A program made the position numbers and the translations under genes. A stretch of DNA of 64,000 bases. Source: Streptomyces showdoensis (GTDB lineage: Bacteria; Actinomycetota; Actinomycetes; Streptomycetales; Streptomycetaceae). The DNA is taken from NCBI RefSeq assembly GCF_039535475.1, contig NZ_BAAAXG010000027.1:80001-144000 (forward strand). Direction: 5' to 3'. This document shows, in pieces, positions 32,073 to 40,473 of the stretch. The notes under the pieces are model-generated. The model worked only from the letters and a program-made list of their open reading frames with translations, did no database searches and was not told the origin of the DNA. Positions within the stretch are counted from its first letter, which is position 1. Each line of letters opens with the position of its first letter.

Positions 32073-32534
32073 CTACCCCAGCTTCCGGAAGTCCCAGGAG
32101 GCCACCGCCTCCGGGGTCAGGCGCATCCAGGCGTGCCGGCCGTCGTGCGGCATCGCGTCCAGGCCGAAGTTCTTGGCCGCGAAGAGCCGCTCGACGGGCT
32201 CCAGTTCGGGGCAGGGCTCGCCCGTGCGCGGGGCCTCGCCCACGAACTCCACGGTGCCCGACAGCTCCGCCCCGCGCAGCTCCCCGTACTCCACTCCGTC
32301 GTCCACCACCACCGCGATCCGCGGCCGGGCGCGCAGCTCGGCCCAACGGCGGCTGCGGGTCAGGGAGTAGAGCCAGAGCGAGCGGCCGTCCCAGGCGAAC
32401 CACAGGGCGCTGACGTGCGGCCTGCCGTCGGCCGACACGGTCGCCACCCGGCAGGTGCGCTGTTCGGCGAGGAAGCTGTCGAGCTCCGCCGGGGTCATCA
32501 TGATCCGGCGTCCACGGCGCTGTGCGACGGTCAT
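32073..32534 (-). CDS. Split-barrel flavin/F420-binding family protein
   Basis: Protein of 153 aa of the pyridoxamine-phosphate-oxidase-like superfamily: LDSFLAEQRTCRVATVSADG, RPHVSALWFAWDGRSLWLYS, then RPRIAVVVDDGVEYGELRGA and a C-terminal RHAWMRLTPEAVASWDFRKL. Close relatives in actinobacteria use F420 or FMN; the cofactor cannot be assigned from sequence alone. ATG at 32534 with AAGGG upstream. It is the third split-barrel protein within 6 kb. It is divergent from the isochorismatase-fold gene. Confidence 0.83.
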   Translation of the reverse strand: MTVAQRRGRRIMMTPAELDSFLAEQRTCRVATVSADGRPHVSALWFAWDGRSLWLYSLTRSRRWAELRARPRIAVVVDDGVEYGELRGAELSGTVEFVGEAPRTGEPCPELEPVERLFAAKNFGLDAMPHDGRHAWMRLTPEAVASWDFRKLG

Positions 32535-32650
32535 CGTCCGCACCCTTCTGGATTTCTGATGAGGTGTCAGAAATCATGGGGGGTCCCGTCGCCCCGTGGC
32601 AAGGAGTGCGCGGAGCGGACCGGGACCGAGCCGGAACCGAGGAGGAGACC

Positions 32651-33331
32651 GTGGGGCACGCGGAACAACTCAGGGAACAGCTGGCCCCCGACGGCGCCGT
32701 GCTGCTCACCGTCGAATGCCAGCAGGGCGTCGTCGGCCGCGACAGCGCGCTGCCCGAACTCGCCGCCGTCGCCCGCTCGTCGGGCGCCCTGCGCAACGTG
32801 GCCCGGCTGGTCGCCGCCGCGCACGGGGCCGACGTCCAGGTGCTGCACGCCGTCGCCGAACGGCGCCCCGACGGGCGCGGCGCCAACCGCAACGCCCGGC
32901 TCTTCCGCGCCGCCGCCCGGCTCCCCGTACAGCAGCACAGCGGAAGCACCGCGGTACGGATCGCCGAACCGATCGAGGTGGCCGACCAGGACCTCGTCGT
33001 ACGGCGGCTGCACGGACTCTCGCCGATCGCCGGCACCGACGTGGACGCCCTGCTGCGCAACCTGGGCTGCCGGACCCTCGTCGTCACCGGGGTCTCCGCC
33101 AACGTGGCCATCCCCAACGCCGTGTTCGACGCCGTCAACCTCGGCTACACCGTCGTCGTGCCGGCCGACGCCATCGCGGGGGTGCCGGCCGACTACACCC
33201 CCGCGATGGTCCGCAACACCCTCGCCCTGGTCGCCACCATCGCGAGCACCGACGAGGTGCTCGGCTGCTGGAAGGCCCCGCGCCGGGCCCCGGCGCCGCG
33301 CACCGGACCCGGCGGGATCAGCCCAGCCTGA
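32651..33331 (+). CDS. Isochorismatase-fold protein lacking the catalytic triad
   Basis: Protein of 226 aa with the cysteine-hydrolase fold of the isochorismatase family: [54 protein letters not shown] and [20 protein letters not shown]. The usual Asp-Lys-Cys triad is replaced: Glu stands where DxQ is expected, Arg where the lysine should be, and Ala in NVAIPN where the cysteine should be. It is therefore probably not a hydrolase, or uses other residues. GTG at 32651 follows GGAGGAG; an ATG at 32576 is possible. It overlaps the convergent Rieske gene by 14 bases. Confidence 0.8.
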   Translation: MGHAEQLREQLAPDGAVLLTVECQQGVVGRDSALPELAAVARSSGALRNVARLVAAAHGADVQVLHAVAERRPDGRGANRNARLFRAAARLPVQQHSGSTAVRIAEPIEVADQDLVVRRLHGLSPIAGTDVDALLRNLGCRTLVVTGVSANVAIPNAVFDAVNLGYTVVVPADAIAGVPADYTPAMVRNTLALVATIASTDEVLGCWKAPRRAPAPRTGPGGISPA

Positions 33332-33818
33332 TCGCGTCCCCCGTCACCTCGATCGGGGTCGGCTCCAGCGGGCTGGGCGCGGGCCCGCCCTTGACGCTGC
33401 CGTCCGAGACGTCGAACCGGCTCTGGTGGCAGGGGCAGACGATGACGCCGTCGGCGACCGAGGCCACCGTGCAGCCCGCGTGGGTGCAGCGGGAGGAGAA
33501 GGCCTTGAACTCGCCCGCCTTGGGCTGGGTGATCACCACGCCCCGGTCGGCGAGCACCTTGCCGCCGCCGACCGGGATGTCACCGGTCTTCGCCAGCGGC
33601 GGGGTCTGCGGGGTGCCGCCCGAGGCGTCCGTGCCACCGGTCTCGTCCGCGCCGCTCGACGCGTCCGCGCCCCCGGTGTCGCCCTTGCCGCCCGTGCCTC
33701 CCGCCGCGCCGCCGCCCCCGTCCCCGCCCGCGGAGCCGCCGCCGCAGGCCGCGAGGGCCGCGACGAGACCCGCGCCGCCCGCCGCCGACACCACTGTCCT
33801 GCGCCCCACACCGCTCAT
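33318..33818 (-). CDS. Rieske [2Fe-2S] lipoprotein
   Basis: Exported protein of 166 aa. The N-terminus ([21 protein letters not shown]) combines a twin-arginine signal with a lipobox cysteine at C25, so it is probably Tat-exported and lipid-anchored. A Gly/Ala/Asp-rich linker (26-75) follows. The Rieske domain has C111-x-H113, C128-x2-H131 as cluster ligands and C116/C130 placed for the usual disulfide. Its electron partner is unknown. No cytochrome bc genes are nearby. Confidence 0.9.
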   Translation of the reverse strand: MSGVGRRTVVSAAGGAGLVAALAACGGGSAGGDGGGGAAGGTGGKGDTGGADASSGADETGGTDASGGTPQTPPLAKTGDIPVGGGKVLADRGVVITQPKAGEFKAFSSRCTHAGCTVASVADGVIVCPCHQSRFDVSDGSVKGGPAPSPLEPTPIEVTGDAIRLG

Positions 33819-34012
33819 GCCTCACCCCTTGTGATCCGCCGCTCCCCGGATTCCCGGACGACCCGCGCCATGTTTCCCGAAGAAGGCGGCCACCCGCCAC
33901 GGTTGGTGCCGGTTCACCGGGCGGAAAAGGGGACGACCCGGCGGGACCGGGTGCCCGGAGCGGAACCACGTCCTCGTCGAGGGCGTGCCCGCCGGCCCGG
34001 GCGGGGCGGGCC

Positions 34013-34690
34013 TCAGAGCAGGCCGGCGCAGGCCTCCCGGGTCGCCCGGTGCACCGCGCGGGCGAGCCGGGCGCCCCAGAGCGAGCGGGGGCCGGCGAAC
34101 GGCTCGGCCGCCGCCCCGGCGCCGGGGGCGGGGCAGGCGACGCAGACCGCGTCCGTGGGCGTGCCGGAGGCGTCCGCGCCCAGCTCCACCAGGGCCTGGA
34201 CCTTCGCCTCGGTGGCCGTCGCGACGGCGTTGACCAGAGCGGCGTCCGTGAGCGGCACCGGCAGCGACACGATGATGTTGATGGTGCCGGGGCGCGGCGC
34301 GCCGACCGCCCCGGCGTCCGGGACGGCCGCCCAGCCCCGTACCCCGATGCCCGCCGTGACCACGGCCTCGGCCCCGCCGTCCGCCGCGAACCGGCGGTCG
34401 CCGACCGACGCGGCCGTCATCAGACCCACCCCGGCGCCGACGAGTCCCGCCCCGGCGGCCAGCGCGCCCAGGTGGGCGACGGGGTCGCGGCGGGAGTACC
34501 CCGGGGGCACCTGCGCGTTGACCACCCAGTCGCGGGCGCCGATGCCGCCGCCGAGGACGGCGCTCGACACCATCCGGGTGCCGGGTCCGGGCGCCCACAC
34601 CAGCAGGGGCCAGCGTCGGCCGTCCTCCTCGTGGCCGAGCAGGAGAGCGTCGGCGAGCGCGGGCGGGGCGGGAGGGGTTCTCAGGAGCAC
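34013..34690 (-). CDS. Adenosylcobinamide amidohydrolase (CbiZ family)
   Basis: Enzyme of 225 aa. CbiZ removes the side chain from adenosylcobinamide so that corrinoids can be salvaged through cobyric acid. Family-typical parts are MVSSAVLGGGIGARDWVVNA, QVPPGYSRRDPVAHLGALAA, TAGIGVRGWAAVPDAG, and PGTINIIVSLPVPLTDAALV. The GTG start at 34690 is supported by the start of the conserved region. No other cobalamin genes are present here, so it is a solitary salvage function. Confidence 0.83.
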   Translation of the reverse strand: MLLRTPPAPPALADALLLGHEEDGRRWPLLVWAPGPGTRMVSSAVLGGGIGARDWVVNAQVPPGYSRRDPVAHLGALAAGAGLVGAGVGLMTAASVGDRRFAADGGAEAVVTAGIGVRGWAAVPDAGAVGAPRPGTINIIVSLPVPLTDAALVNAVATATEAKVQALVELGADASGTPTDAVCVACPAPGAGAAAEPFAGPRSLWGARLARAVHRATREACAGLL

Positions 34691-34732
34691 CCCGCACCTT
34701 AACGCGCGGCCGGGCGCGGGTCCGGGGCGCGC

Positions 34733-34756
34733 CGGGCGGCCGGGCGGCCGGGCGGC
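34733..34756. repeat. 8-bp tandem repeat, 3 copies
   Basis: CGGGCGGC is repeated three times head to tail, flanked on both sides by GGCGCGCC. It lies in the gap between the divergent CbiZ and HipA-like genes and is likely to vary in copy number. Confidence 0.75.
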
Positions 34757-34864
34757 CGGGGCGCGCCGCCCGCCGCGCCGAGCGGGTCCGGGCCGGACGA
34801 TCACGCCGCCTAGGGTGGTGGCGGAAGCCCCAGCGGCAGCGAAACGATTGGACAGCCTCGGACC

Positions 34865-35731
34865 ATGCTTACAGAGGTGACGGCGACCCGTTACGTCACG
34901 CCCTTGCGTGAGGGCGGGTCGCTCCCCGGGATCGTCGAGGCCGACGACCTCGGCACGTACGTCATGAAATTCACCGGCGCCGGACAGGGGCGCAAGACCC
35001 TCGTCGCCGAAGTGATCTGCGGGCAGCTCGCCCGGCGCCTCGGGCTGCGGGTGCCGGAGCTGGTCACCCTCCAGCTCGACCCGGTCATCGGGCTCTCCGA
35101 GCCCGACCAGGAGGTGCAGGAGCTGCTCAAGGCGAGCGGCGGGCTCAACCTCGGCATGGACTTCCTGCCCGGCTCGCTCGGCTTCGACCCGCTCGCCTAC
35201 GAGGTGGACCCGAGGGAGGCCGGCAAGGTCGTCTGGTTCGACGCCGTGATCAACAACGTCGACCGGTCCTGGCGCAACCCCAACATGCTGGTCTGGCACG
35301 GCGACCTGTGGCTCATCGACCACGGCGCCACCATGATCTGGCACCACAACTGGCCCGGCGCGCAGGCCTCCGCCGCGAAGCCCTACGACGCCTCGGACCA
35401 CGCCCTGGCCCCGTTCGCGCCGGACGTCGCCGCCGCGGCCGCCGAGCTGGCGCCGCTGGTGACCCGCGAGCTCCTCGAAGAGGTCGCCGCCGACGTGCCC
35501 GACGAGTGGCTGGTCGACGAACCCGGCTTCGGGGCCACCGACGCGCTGCGCGCCGCGTACGTGGAGGCGCTGCTGCCGCGCGCCGCGACGATCCACGAGC
35601 GGATCACCCTGGGCCCCCGCACCGAGCGGCGGGCCTCGCAGCCCCCCGGCTGGCTCGCCGAGCGCCTCGCGCCCCGGCCGCAGGCCGTCGAGAAGGACCG
35701 TACCGAGACCGGCAAGGACAGCACCACGTGA
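34865..35731 (+). CDS. HipA-like kinase
   Basis: Protein of 288 aa with a compact HipA/PI-kinase-like fold. Visible features are the phosphate-loop-like GIVEADDLGTYVMKFTGAGQ with K35, the catalytic segment FDAVINNVDRSWRNPN (D133, N138/N140), and the metal-binding D152 in LWLIDHGATM. HipA toxins are usually about 440 aa and paired with a HipB DNA-binding antitoxin; here the protein is short, has no HipB neighbour and overlaps a DUF3037 gene instead. Its target is unknown. It is often misnamed as an aminotransferase. Confidence 0.78.
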   Translation: MLTEVTATRYVTPLREGGSLPGIVEADDLGTYVMKFTGAGQGRKTLVAEVICGQLARRLGLRVPELVTLQLDPVIGLSEPDQEVQELLKASGGLNLGMDFLPGSLGFDPLAYEVDPREAGKVVWFDAVINNVDRSWRNPNMLVWHGDLWLIDHGATMIWHHNWPGAQASAAKPYDASDHALAPFAPDVAAAAAELAPLVTRELLEEVAADVPDEWLVDEPGFGATDALRAAYVEALLPRAATIHERITLGPRTERRASQPPGWLAERLAPRPQAVEKDRTETGKDSTT

Positions 35732-36111
35732 CCGATCGCGATGTCTTCGAGTACGCGCTCCTGCGCGTCGTGCCCCGGGTGGAGCGCGGCGAGTGCTTCA
35801 ACGCCGGCGTGGTGGTCTACTGCCGGGCCCGGTCCTTCGTGGCCGCCCGCACCCATCTGGACGAGGCCAAGCTGACCGTGCTCGACCCGGCCGCCGACGT
35901 CACCGGCGTGCGGGCCGCGCTGCGCGCGGTCGAGGGCGTCTGCCTCGGCGGCGAGGACGCCGGCCAGGCCGCCGGGGACGACGCCGGGCGGCGCTTCCGC
36001 TGGCTGATCGCGCCCCGTTCCACGGTGGTCCAGCCGGGACCGGTGCACACCGGTCTGACGGCCGACCCCGAGGCCGAGGTGGAACGTCTGCTCGACCTGC
36101 TGGTGCGCTAG
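35728..36111 (+). CDS. DUF3037 family protein
   Basis: Protein of 127 aa beginning MTDRDVFEYALLRVVPRVER and containing GECFNAGVVVYCRARSFVA and RFRWLIAPRSTVVQPGPVH, all typical of DUF3037. Its GTG overlaps the TGA of the HipA-like kinase gene (GTGA), so the two are translationally coupled. The pairing of a HipA-like protein with DUF3037 recurs in bacteria, which suggests that they act together; whether as enzyme and substrate or toxin and antidote is not known. Confidence 0.85.
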   Translation: MTDRDVFEYALLRVVPRVERGECFNAGVVVYCRARSFVAARTHLDEAKLTVLDPAADVTGVRAALRAVEGVCLGGEDAGQAAGDDAGRRFRWLIAPRSTVVQPGPVHTGLTADPEAEVERLLDLLVR

Positions 36112-36192
36112 CCGTACGGGAGTGGGCCGGTGCACCCGGTGGGCCGTTGACACCGGGTGCCAGGGCTTCTAGCGTCTCGTCTGCGGACGATA

Positions 36193-36208
36193 CTAAGCGG
36201 TCGCTCAT
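36193..36208. promoter_or_regulatory. Operator-like inverted repeat before fabG
   Basis: ACTAAGCG-GT-CGCTCATG contains near-symmetric TAAGCG/CGCTCA arms, a pattern seen for TetR-type regulators of acyl-CoA metabolism in actinobacteria. It lies 70 bases before the fabG start and downstream of a possible -35 TTGACA at 36147. No regulator is adjacent, so the controlling protein is unknown. Confidence 0.45.
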
Positions 36209-36279
36209 GTGCGGGAGAGCGAGCGGGCCGCCGGTACGGACCGCATCCAGGGATGACCCAAGGGCGAGGAGAACCAAGC

Positions 36280-37041
36280 ATGTCCACCACCGAGCAGCGC
36301 GTAGCCGTCGTCACCGGTGCGGCTCGCGGCATCGGAGCCGCCACCGCGATCCGGCTCGCCGCCGAGGGCCGCGCGGTCGCCGTACTCGACCTCGACGAGG
36401 CGGCCTGCAAGGACACCGTCGAGAAGATCACCGCCGCGGGCGGCACCGCGCTCGCCGTCGGCTGCGACGTCTCCGACGGCGCCCAGGTGGAGGCCGCCGT
36501 CGCGCGCGTCGCCGCCGAGCTCGGCGCGCCGACCATCCTCGTCAACAACGCGGGCGTGCTCCGCGACAACCTGCTCTTCAAGATGTCCGAGTCGGACTGG
36601 GACCTCGTGATGAACGTGCACCTCAAGGGCGCGTTCCTGATGGCCAAGGCCTGTCAGAAGCACATGGTGGACGCCGGCTTCGGGCGGATCGTCTCGCTCT
36701 CCTCCTCCTCGGCCCTCGGCAACCGCGGCCAGGCCAACTACTCCGCCGTCAAGGCCGGCCTGCAGGGCCTGACCAAGACGCTCGCCAAGGAGCTCGGCAA
36801 GTTCGGCGTCACCGCCAACGCCGTCGCCCCCGGCTTCATCGTCACCGAGATGACCGCGCAGACCGCCGAGCGGGTCGGCATGGGCTTCGAGGAGTTCCAG
36901 GCCGCGGCCGCCTCGATGATCCCGGTCCAGCGCGTCGGCCGCCCCGAGGACGTCGCCAACGCCATCGCCTTCTTCACGGGCGACGACGCCGGCTTCGTCT
37001 CCGGCCAGGTCATGTACGTGGCCGGCGGCCCGCTCAACTGA
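36280..37041 (+). CDS. fabG: 3-oxoacyl-ACP reductase (FabG-type SDR)
   Basis: Short-chain dehydrogenase of 253 aa that reduces 3-oxoacyl thioesters with NADPH. The cofactor motif TGAARGIG (12-19), NNAG, and the catalytic Y154/K158 (YSAVKAG) are present. PGFIVTEMTAQTAERVG and the final FVSGQVMYVAGGP are close to canonical FabG. ATG at 36280 follows CGAGGAG. The next SDR gene starts 25 bases after the stop, so the two form an operon. Being separate from the main fatty-acid-synthase genes, it may serve a secondary fatty-acid or beta-oxidation role. Confidence 0.87.
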   Translation: MSTTEQRVAVVTGAARGIGAATAIRLAAEGRAVAVLDLDEAACKDTVEKITAAGGTALAVGCDVSDGAQVEAAVARVAAELGAPTILVNNAGVLRDNLLFKMSESDWDLVMNVHLKGAFLMAKACQKHMVDAGFGRIVSLSSSSALGNRGQANYSAVKAGLQGLTKTLAKELGKFGVTANAVAPGFIVTEMTAQTAERVGMGFEEFQAAAASMIPVQRVGRPEDVANAIAFFTGDDAGFVSGQVMYVAGGPLN

Positions 37042-37066
37042 CGCACGGGCGCGGGAGGAGAACGCG

Positions 37067-37834
37067 ATGAGCGCGCAGGAACTGCCCGAGCTCTCGGGCA
37101 AGGTCGCCCTGGTCACCGGCGCGAGCCGGGGCATCGGCTACGGCGTCGCCGAGGCCCTGGTCGCCCGCGGCGACCGGGTCTGCATCACCGGACGGGGCGA
37201 GGAGGCCCTCAAGGAGGCCGTGGAGCGCCTCGGGGCCGACCGGGTGATCGCCGTGCCCGGCAAGGCGCACGACGAGGCCCACCAGGCCGCGGCGGTCGCC
37301 GCCACCATGGAGGCCTTCGGCCGGGTGGACTTCCTGGTCAACAACGCCGGCACCAACCCGGTCTTCGGGCCGATCGCCGAGCTGGACCTGAACGTGGCCC
37401 GCAAGGTCTTCGAGACCAACGTGGTGTCCGCGCTCGGCTTCGCCCAGCAGACCTACCGGGCGTGGCAGAAGGAGCACGGCGGGGCGATCGTGAACATCGC
37501 CTCGATCGCCGGCCTCGCCCCGTCGCCGTTCATCGGCGCGTACGGGATGAGCAAGGCGGCCATGATCAACCTGACCGTCCAGCTGGCGCACGAGTTCGCC
37601 CCGTCGGTCCGGGTCAACGCCATCGCCCCGGCCGTCGTGAAGACGAAGTTCGCCGCGGCGCTCTACGAGGGGCGGGAGGCCGAGGCGGCCGCCCCGTACC
37701 TCCTCGGGCGGCTCGGCGAGCCGCAGGACATCGGCGGTGCCGCGGCCTTCCTGACCTCGGCGCAGTCGGACTGGATCACCGGCCAGACGCTCGTCGTCGA
37801 CGGCGGTCTTTTCCTGAACGCCGGTGTCGGGTGA
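37067..37834 (+). CDS. SDR family oxidoreductase
   Basis: Second short-chain dehydrogenase of the pair, 255 aa. Motifs: TGASRGIGYG near 17-26, NNAGTNP, and catalytic Y159/K163 (YGMSKAA). The C-terminus WITGQTLVVDGGLFL is the usual SDR end. It is more like generic SDR/FabG-like enzymes acting on 3-oxoacyl or hydroxy compounds than a housekeeping FabG. GGAGGAGAACGCG precedes the ATG. Cotranscribed with the upstream fabG and closed by a terminator at 37.9 kb. Confidence 0.87.
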   Translation: MSAQELPELSGKVALVTGASRGIGYGVAEALVARGDRVCITGRGEEALKEAVERLGADRVIAVPGKAHDEAHQAAAVAATMEAFGRVDFLVNNAGTNPVFGPIAELDLNVARKVFETNVVSALGFAQQTYRAWQKEHGGAIVNIASIAGLAPSPFIGAYGMSKAAMINLTVQLAHEFAPSVRVNAIAPAVVKTKFAAALYEGREAEAAAPYLLGRLGEPQDIGGAAAFLTSAQSDWITGQTLVVDGGLFLNAGVG

Positions 37835-37902
37835 CCGCTATCCGGACACTTTCCTGAATTCGTGACCGGTTTGGACCCGATTGCAAGCGGAATGCCTCAA
37901 GT

Positions 37903-37936
37903 GCCCCGCCAGGGTCGAACATTGACCTGGCGGGGC
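37903..37936 (+). terminator. Terminator after the SDR pair
   Basis: GCCCCGCCAGGGTC pairs with GACCTGGCGGGGC, with one bulge and a 7-base loop, about 70 bases after the SDR stop and just before the promoter of the binding-protein gene. Confidence 0.78.
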
Positions 37937-37982
37937 GCTGCGGTATCGTTCGCCGACCCCAGGCTGAACGAGGAGCGTGCAC

Positions 37983-39563
37983 GTGTTCAACCGGACCAGT
38001 CTGCAGGCCGCTGCAGCCCTTGCGTCCATATCCCTCCTGTCCGGATGCAGTGTGTTTTCGGACGGTGAATCCGCAGGGGATCAAAGAATCGTCGTCGGTA
38101 CGACGAGTTCTCCGTCCACGCTTGATCCGGCGGCCGCCTGGGACAATTCCTGGGAGCTTTTCCGGAATGTCTTCCAGACGCTCGTGAGTTTCCCGACCGG
38201 CAGCACCAGCCCGCAGTCCGACGCGGCCGACTGCAAGTTCAAGGAGGGGAGCTCGAGCCGGGTCTTCGAGTGCGTCCTCCACGACGGTCTGACCTTCTCC
38301 AACGGGCACAAGCTGGACGCCGAAGCCGTCCGCTACTCGATCGACCGGATCCGGAAGATCGACGTCAAGGGCGGCCCCAACGGCATGCTCGGCTCGCTCG
38401 ACAAGGTCGAGGCGATCGACGACCGCACGGTGGTCTTCCGGCTGAACAAGTCGGACGCGACCTTCCCGTTCATCCTCGCCACCCCGGCCATGTCCATCGT
38501 CGACCCGGCCGAGTACCCGGCGGACCAGCTCCGCAAGGACGGCAAGCTGGTCGGCTCCGGTCCGTACGTCCTCGACTCCTACGCCGAGGGCCAGAAGGCC
38601 GAGCTCACCCGCAACCCCAGCTACAAGGGCTTCGCCGACCGCAAGAACGGCGGCGTGACCATTCGGTACTTCAAGGAGTCCGAGCCGATGGTCACCGCGC
38701 TGAGGAAGAAGGAGATCGACGCCACCTACCGCGGCCTCACCGCGGCCGAGGTCGTCGCCCTCCAGGCCGACACGCCGGAGAACAAGGGGCTCCAGCTCGT
38801 CGAGTCCACCGGTGCGGACATCCGCTACCTGGTCTTCAACAGCCGTGACGACTCGGTCGACCGGCTCCCCGTCCGCAAGGCCATCGCGCAGCTCGTCGAC
38901 CGCGACGAGCTCGTGAGCAAGGTCTACCAGGGCACGGCCGAGCCGCTGTACTCCATGGTGCCCAAGGGCATCTCGGGCCACACCACGAAGTTCTACGACC
39001 GCTTCGGCTCGCCCGACCCGGCCAAGGCCAAGTCCATCCTGCGCGCCGCCGGCATCACCAAGCCGGTCAAGCTGGACTTCTGGTACACCACCGACCGGTA
39101 CGGCTCCTCGACCGCCGCCGAGTTCGCCGAGCTCAAGCGGCAGCTGGAGGAGAGCGGCCTCTTCGCGATCACCCTCCACGGAAAGCCGTGGAAGGAGTTC
39201 CAGGCGGGCTACCAGAAGGGCCAGTACCCGGTCTTCGGCCGCGGCTGGTTCCCGGACTTCCCGGACCCGGACAACTTCGTCGCCCCCTTCGTGGGCAAGG
39301 AGAACGTCCTCGGCACCCCGTACGTCAGCCCGAAGATCACCAACGAGCTGATCCCGAAGTCCCGGCGCGAGAGCGACCGCGCGGCCGTCACGGACGACTT
39401 CGTGGAGGCCCAGGAGATCATGGTGCAGGACGTCCGGCTGCTCCCGCTGTGGCAGGGCAAGCTGTACATCGCCGCCAGCGACGACATCGGCGGCGGCGAG
39501 CGGGCGCTCGACCCGCAGACCGTCATGCAGATGTGGGAACTCAGCCGCCGCACCAGCTGGTAG
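37983..39563 (+). CDS. Peptide/oligopeptide ABC transporter substrate-binding lipoprotein
   Basis: Extracellular solute-binding protein family 5, 526 aa. The signal peptide ends in a lipobox (SISLLSGC), and the mature protein has IVVGTTSSPSTLDPAAAWDN, GLTFSNGHKLDAEAVRYSID and DADGNK-free DppA/OppA-like repeats through to LPLWQGKLYIAAS. It should capture peptides or similar solutes at the membrane surface. The start at 37983 is preferred because GAGGAG is eight bases upstream, whereas the GTG at 37977 would be too close. No permease or ATPase genes follow, so it is an orphan binding protein. Confidence 0.88.
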   Translation: MFNRTSLQAAAALASISLLSGCSVFSDGESAGDQRIVVGTTSSPSTLDPAAAWDNSWELFRNVFQTLVSFPTGSTSPQSDAADCKFKEGSSSRVFECVLHDGLTFSNGHKLDAEAVRYSIDRIRKIDVKGGPNGMLGSLDKVEAIDDRTVVFRLNKSDATFPFILATPAMSIVDPAEYPADQLRKDGKLVGSGPYVLDSYAEGQKAELTRNPSYKGFADRKNGGVTIRYFKESEPMVTALRKKEIDATYRGLTAAEVVALQADTPENKGLQLVESTGADIRYLVFNSRDDSVDRLPVRKAIAQLVDRDELVSKVYQGTAEPLYSMVPKGISGHTTKFYDRFGSPDPAKAKSILRAAGITKPVKLDFWYTTDRYGSSTAAEFAELKRQLEESGLFAITLHGKPWKEFQAGYQKGQYPVFGRGWFPDFPDPDNFVAPFVGKENVLGTPYVSPKITNELIPKSRRESDRAAVTDDFVEAQEIMVQDVRLLPLWQGKLYIAASDDIGGGERALDPQTVMQMWELSRRTSW

Positions 39564-39570
39564 GACCCAC

Positions 39571-39605
39571 GGGCCGCCGGACCCCCGGGAGGGGGCCGGC
39601 GGCCC
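39571..39605 (+). terminator. Terminator after the binding-protein gene
   Basis: GGGCCGCCGG-A-CCCCC pairs with GGGGG-CCGGCGGCCC around CGGGA. It is a strong hairpin eight bases after the stop codon. Confidence 0.85.
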
Positions 39606-39702
39606 GAGTGCTTCGGGGGCGTCGGCGGCGGCGGCCCCGTTGTCAGTGGGGCCCGGTAGGTTCTCGTACGTAACGACGAAACACCCACCGGAGGTTGTTG
39701 AC

Positions 39703-40386
39703 GTGACCGACACCGACATGCTGCCCGAGTCCTGGCGCGGCGTCCTCGGCGACGAGCTGCAGAAGCCCTACTTCAAGCAGCTCACCGAGTTCGTCGAGGA
39801 GGAGCGGGCCAACGGGCCGGTCTACCCGCCGCGCGAGGAGGTCTTCGCCGCCCTCGCAGCGACCCCGTTCGACAAGGTGAAGGTCCTCGTCCTCGGCCAG
39901 GATCCGTACCACGGCGAGGGCCAGGGCCACGGGCTCTGCTTCTCCGTCCGCCCCGGCGTGAAGACCCCGCCCTCGCTGCGGAACATCTACAAGGAGATGC
40001 AGGCCGAGCTCGGGCACCCGGTCCCCGACAACGGCTATCTGATGCCGTGGGCCGAGCAGGGCGTCCTGCTGCTCAACGCGGTGCTCACCGTCCGCGCCGG
40101 CGAGGCCAACTCGCACAAGGGCAAGGGCTGGGAGAAGTTCACCGACGCGGTGATCACCGCCGTGGCCTCCCGCCCCGACCCGGCCGTCTTCGTGCTGTGG
40201 GGCAACTACGCGCAGAAGAAGCTGCCGCTCATCGACGAGGAGCGGCACGTCGTGGTGAAGGGCGCCCACCCCTCGCCCCTGTCGGCGAAGAAGTTCTTCG
40301 GCTCCCGCCCCTTCACCCAGATCGACGAGGCCGTCGCCGCCCAGGGGCACGAGCCGATCGACTGGCGCATCCCCGACCTCGGCTGA
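39703..40386 (+). CDS. ung: Uracil-DNA glycosylase (family 1)
   Basis: DNA-repair enzyme of 227 aa that removes uracil from DNA. The catalytic water-activating loop GQDPYHGEGQGHGLCFSV (D67) and the leucine/His loop HPSPLSAKKFFGSRPF are both complete, with PPSLRNIYKEM between them. GTG at 39703 follows GGAGG. Length and motifs are those of normal Ung. It appears to be a monocistronic housekeeping gene; Streptomyces often has two ung copies. Confidence 0.96.
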   Translation: MTDTDMLPESWRGVLGDELQKPYFKQLTEFVEEERANGPVYPPREEVFAALAATPFDKVKVLVLGQDPYHGEGQGHGLCFSVRPGVKTPPSLRNIYKEMQAELGHPVPDNGYLMPWAEQGVLLLNAVLTVRAGEANSHKGKGWEKFTDAVITAVASRPDPAVFVLWGNYAQKKLPLIDEERHVVVKGAHPSPLSAKKFFGSRPFTQIDEAVAAQGHEPIDWRIPDLG

Positions 40387-40473
40387 GCCTCGGCCGGATC
40401 CGGCGCGGCTGCGGCTAGCGTCGGATCCGGCCCGTTTCGTACCGGGGGCCGGATCGACAGCGTGGAGGCCGCA

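Noticed and set aside
34865..35731. Aminotransferase annotation often given to this protein type
   Set aside because: There is no PLP lysine motif; the visible segments are those of HipA-like kinases.
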